The notes under the pieces were generated by a model. It saw only the letters and a list, made by a program, of their open reading frames with translations, did not search any database and was not told the origin of the DNA. 52,230 nt of DNA from positions 1 to 52,230 of the forward strand of contig CAMNDJ010000007.1 in NCBI GenBank assembly GCA_946535225.1, given 5' to 3'. The position numbers were made by a program, and so were the translations under genes. Below are positions 49,929 to 52,230 of the stretch, piece after piece; the stretch's first letter is position 1, and every line of letters starts with the position of its first letter. Source of the stretch: an uncultured Lachnospiraceae bacterium (GTDB taxonomy: Bacteria; Bacillota; Clostridia; Lachnospirales; Lachnospiraceae).

Positions 49929-51870
49929 GAAGGATCACAGACTTAAGTATTATGATGCCCTGCCGCTTATGACGGCAGGGCTTATTCTTGTGCTTTATGT
50001 TCTGGCTTATTTTAGGGCGATGGAGTATATATGGGTGGTCGCTGCTTTTATTTTTGCCGCTTTGATCGTCAGGCTCATTATGGTAAAAAAGCGTGCGACT
50101 GACACACAGGTCTTTGCGGGTGGTTACAGCCCGAGCGCGAACGATCTTGTCATGACAGCGGTCTTTGCCTTAATATGCGTCATAACGTCCGTACTTATTA
50201 AGGATCATGTAGTAAAGTGGTGGGATGATGTCAATTACTGGGCAACAGATGCCAAGGCGCTGTACTATTTGAACGGGTTCCCCGGCAAATATGGCAATGT
50301 GGCTCCCGAATTCGGAGATTATCCGCCTGCGATACAGATCGTCAAGTGGTGTGCGCTTAAGCTGTCTCCTCATATATATAAGGAAGGCCTGGCTTTTGTC
50401 GGATATACTTTGATGAACATGATATTCATGCTGCCGCTCATGAGGGCGACCGGGCGCATGAAACTGCCTGTTCGGATCATATGGATGATCGTCATCATGC
50501 TCATCCCCGGTATCGTCAATGATGTGTGGAGTTACGGCGCCTGTGCGGACGTGACCATGGGAATAGCTTATGGTGCCATGCTTTTAGGCATATATGAGAT
50601 AGTGGCAGAAAGAAGCTCGTCTTCAGCTTATGCGGATCGGACTTTGAAAGAGAGAAGCGATAGAGAAAAGCAAAGCGCCCGGACAGAGTTTCTTCCATAT
50701 ATAAAGGTCGCTCTCTACGGAGCGATAACTGCTCTGTGTAAGAATACCGGCTTTATGTGGGTGACATTTGCGGTGATACTGCTCATAGTATTGACTGTTG
50801 CAGAGAAGATAAGAGAGGGGAGAACGAATCCTGCTCCGGCTGATGTGCAGGACGGCGTGGTCCGCAGTCGCATCAATAAAGCATATGTTATACTGACCGT
50901 TTGCTTCATATATATGATACAGGGCAGCTGGTGGGCTAACTGTATCTTGAGGAGACGTATAGCCAAACTAACGGGAGCATTGGCTAAGACCGCAACAGGC
51001 GGCGGGATGGCTATGCCTGAGGATGCATCTGACAAGCTGCGCTATTATGTCCTGGGCTTTCTTAAAGAGCCGATGCATACATCTCACACATGGGCATTAG
51101 ACATATCTGCATTTGCGATGTTCGCCCTTATAGTTGCAGCTTATGCTTTTCTGATACACATAAACACTAAGCAAAAGAGAATGGCAAGAGTGGCACTGGT
51201 CTATTCTCTGGTGACAGGGCTTGCCATATACATAATTGTACTGCTTAGTCATATGAGTATATTTGCGACCGAGACGCAGTACGGGTCGTCTGAGGTCATG
51301 GCCATATCCATATCCAGGTACGGAGCGCCGTTCACGATAGGTACATTTATGCTTCTCATATGCATGGGTGCAGATCTGATATCAGGACTTCGGATGGGAA
51401 ATAAAAAGCAGGAGGAAAGTATGGATAATGACACCACTGACGCAGGGCCTGCGGAAACTTGTGACAGAAGTGTCATAAGTTGGATTGCCGCGATCGCAGT
51501 GTTTATCATGCTCACAACAGACTACCCCGCATATGCTTATCTCTTAAGCGGCTACCGGGACGACAGAGATGTCGACCTTAATGCCAGAGCGGAGATGATT
51601 GACCCGGAGGGTCAAGAGTACATAGATTACCTGAATTTACTCCCCGAGGACAGATATGAGCAGGTCAAGGGACACCGTGTATTGTTCTTAAGAGACGGAA
51701 GCAGAATACATTGGGTCAATGATACTTATATAAATTATGAAGTTGCGCCGATAGCGACAGTATATGCAAGTTATGATGAGGATATGACCGAAGAGGAGAT
51801 ATCCGATATCGTAAGCACATCTCATGCAGAATTCGTATACAGAGCAGGAGTCATGACGCAGACCCGGTAA
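49903..51870 (+). CDS. Large multi-pass membrane protein, possible GT-C-type glycosyltransferase
   Basis: 655 residues. The ATG at 49903 overlaps hpf by 26 bp and is the best of several starts; an earlier frame to 49792 lies wholly inside hpf. Around eleven to thirteen hydrophobic helices. The first large extracytoplasmic loop has KWWDDVNYWATDAKALYYLN, where the acidic pair resembles the catalytic loop of GT-C enzymes that use lipid-linked sugars, and the C-terminal 100 residues (from about 560) form an external domain. Internal stretches 275-295 and 505-530 are charged. Probable role in wall or exopolysaccharide assembly, by analogy only. Confidence 0.75.
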   Translation: MDLSSPNIEKDHRLKYYDALPLMTAGLILVLYVLAYFRAMEYIWVVAAFIFAALIVRLIMVKKRATDTQVFAGGYSPSANDLVMTAVFALICVITSVLIKDHVVKWWDDVNYWATDAKALYYLNGFPGKYGNVAPEFGDYPPAIQIVKWCALKLSPHIYKEGLAFVGYTLMNMIFMLPLMRATGRMKLPVRIIWMIVIMLIPGIVNDVWSYGACADVTMGIAYGAMLLGIYEIVAERSSSSAYADRTLKERSDREKQSARTEFLPYIKVALYGAITALCKNTGFMWVTFAVILLIVLTVAEKIREGRTNPAPADVQDGVVRSRINKAYVILTVCFIYMIQGSWWANCILRRRIAKLTGALAKTATGGGMAMPEDASDKLRYYVLGFLKEPMHTSHTWALDISAFAMFALIVAAYAFLIHINTKQKRMARVALVYSLVTGLAIYIIVLLSHMSIFATETQYGSSEVMAISISRYGAPFTIGTFMLLICMGADLISGLRMGNKKQEESMDNDTTDAGPAETCDRSVISWIAAIAVFIMLTTDYPAYAYLLSGYRDDRDVDLNARAEMIDPEGQEYIDYLNLLPEDRYEQVKGHRVLFLRDGSRIHWVNDTYINYEVAPIATVYASYDEDMTEEEISDIVSTSHAEFVYRAGVMTQTR

Positions 51871-51892
51871 GAATGTATTAAGGAAATAATGC

Positions 51893-51922
51893 TTGTAAGA
51901 AGACGCGTGGTTGTACTATATT
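51893..51922 (+). promoter_or_regulatory. Promoter placed at the start codon of the 51930 gene
   Basis: TTGTAA (51893-51898), 18-bp spacer, TATATT (51917-51922). Transcription would begin close to the ATG at 51930, giving a leaderless or almost leaderless message. Confidence 0.45.
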
Positions 51923-51929
51923 ATTGATT

Positions 51930-52211
51930 ATGAAAGATGATACCAACAGGTATTTTACGAAAGCGCTTCAGGATTTTACGTTTGACGTAGCATGCGGTGC
52001 AGCAATAAGACATCTTCACGAACTGGGATATACACCGGAACAGATCGCGGACAGACTGGACTACCCCATATCTGCAGAGAGAGTTAAGCGATATGTTGAT
52101 AAGTTAGATGGCACAGGGACACAAGGACAGACAGATGGCGATTATGAGATTGTGCTCGATCATGATGAATACGGCAGGAGCAGTTTCGTGAGAGTCAAGA
52201 AGGAGAAATAA
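51930..52211 (+). CDS. Small protein of unknown function with an HTH-like segment
   Basis: 93 residues from the ATG at 51930 (a TTG at 51924 is the alternative). No Shine-Dalgarno precedes either. The N-terminal half contains FDVACGAAIRHLHELGYTPE and QIADRLDYPISAERVKRYVD, which reads like a helix-turn-helix. The C-terminal 30 residues are beta-rich and charged (YEIVLDHDEYGRSSFVRVKK). The stop overlaps the next start as TAATG (52209-52213). No family is recognised. Confidence 0.72.
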   Translation: MKDDTNRYFTKALQDFTFDVACGAAIRHLHELGYTPEQIADRLDYPISAERVKRYVDKLDGTGTQGQTDGDYEIVLDHDEYGRSSFVRVKKEK

Positions 52212-52230
52212 TGGATCTTAGCGGAATGAT
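52211..52230 (+). CDS. Start of a downstream gene, cut by the window
   Basis: ATG at 52211, preceded by AGGAGAAA, encodes MDLSGM before the sequence ends. It overlaps the previous stop codon, so the two genes are probably coupled. Confidence 0.6.

Overview
The window is about 52 kb of a mid-GC Firmicute chromosome. It is most likely from a Lachnospiraceae-type anaerobe (Butyrivibrio/Roseburia relatives), inferred from gene content: AGGAGG-type ribosome binding sites, lipoproteins with LSGC/LAAC lipoboxes, an indolepyruvate:ferredoxin oxidoreductase, LplB/YtcP-type sugar importers, an SSS-family symporter, and glucan and uronate catabolism. I see no rRNA, tRNA, CRISPR array, phage or transposase gene. 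This reads as ordinary core and accessory chromosome with several unexplained intergenic structures.

Layout. 1-743: 3' end of cysK. 853-1590 (minus): two small membrane proteins of unknown function. 1831-4304 (minus): a beta-1,3-glucan pair, a secreted GH16 lipoprotein laminarinase and a signal-less GH5 exo-glucanase. 4480-6418: a DHH phosphoesterase and an OGG1-type 8-oxoguanine glycosylase. 6457-6837 (minus): a stand-alone receiver domain. 7068-8666: a beta-CASP metallo-beta-lactamase RNase, followed by a strongly structured 130-bp inverted-repeat element. 8853-14005: thyA, folA, an XRE regulator, an SbcD-like nuclease and a membrane-anchored SbcC/YhaN-like ATPase. 14081-18717: metY, malQ and a beta-helix lipoprotein with an LprI-like tail. 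18893-20440: an SSS symporter. 20601-22544: an ECF sigma factor, its probable anti-sigma factor and two membrane proteins. 22800-26219: a MacAB-like ABC exporter. 26504-31912: an oligosaccharide importer and a UxuB-like fructuronate reductase. 32035-37794: a PNPOx-like protein, an AbrB regulator, an acyltransferase, an ABC-2 exporter, an alpha/beta hydrolase, a HicB remnant and a small helical double-glycine protein. 38017-42350: iorA-iorB-paaK-ACT for aryl-pyruvate oxidation. 42503-42745 (minus): a small conserved protein. 43020-46473: hslO (Hsp33), a PD-(D/E)XK nuclease-SF1 helicase and trxB. 46605-48791: an SDR reductase and an SH3/NlpC cell-wall hydrolase. 48792-49400: a long intergenic region with a DnaA-box cluster. 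49401-52230: hpf, a large membrane protein, a small possibly leaderless gene and the start of one more gene.

How it fits together. Carbohydrate functions recur: beta-1,3-glucan cleavage, maltodextrin disproportionation, and ABC import with uronate reduction. Genome and redox maintenance also recur: Ogg, SbcCD-like, ThyA/FolA, Hsp33, TrxB and a nuclease-helicase. Envelope sensing and export are represented by the ECF operon and two ABC exporters.

The observations I consider least explained are the multibranched inverted-repeat element before thyA, the three perfect hairpins between iorA and iorB, the DnaA-box cluster upstream of hpf, the nuclease-helicase overlapping hslO, and the beta-helix/LprI fusion. 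None of them proves a new system from sequence alone.
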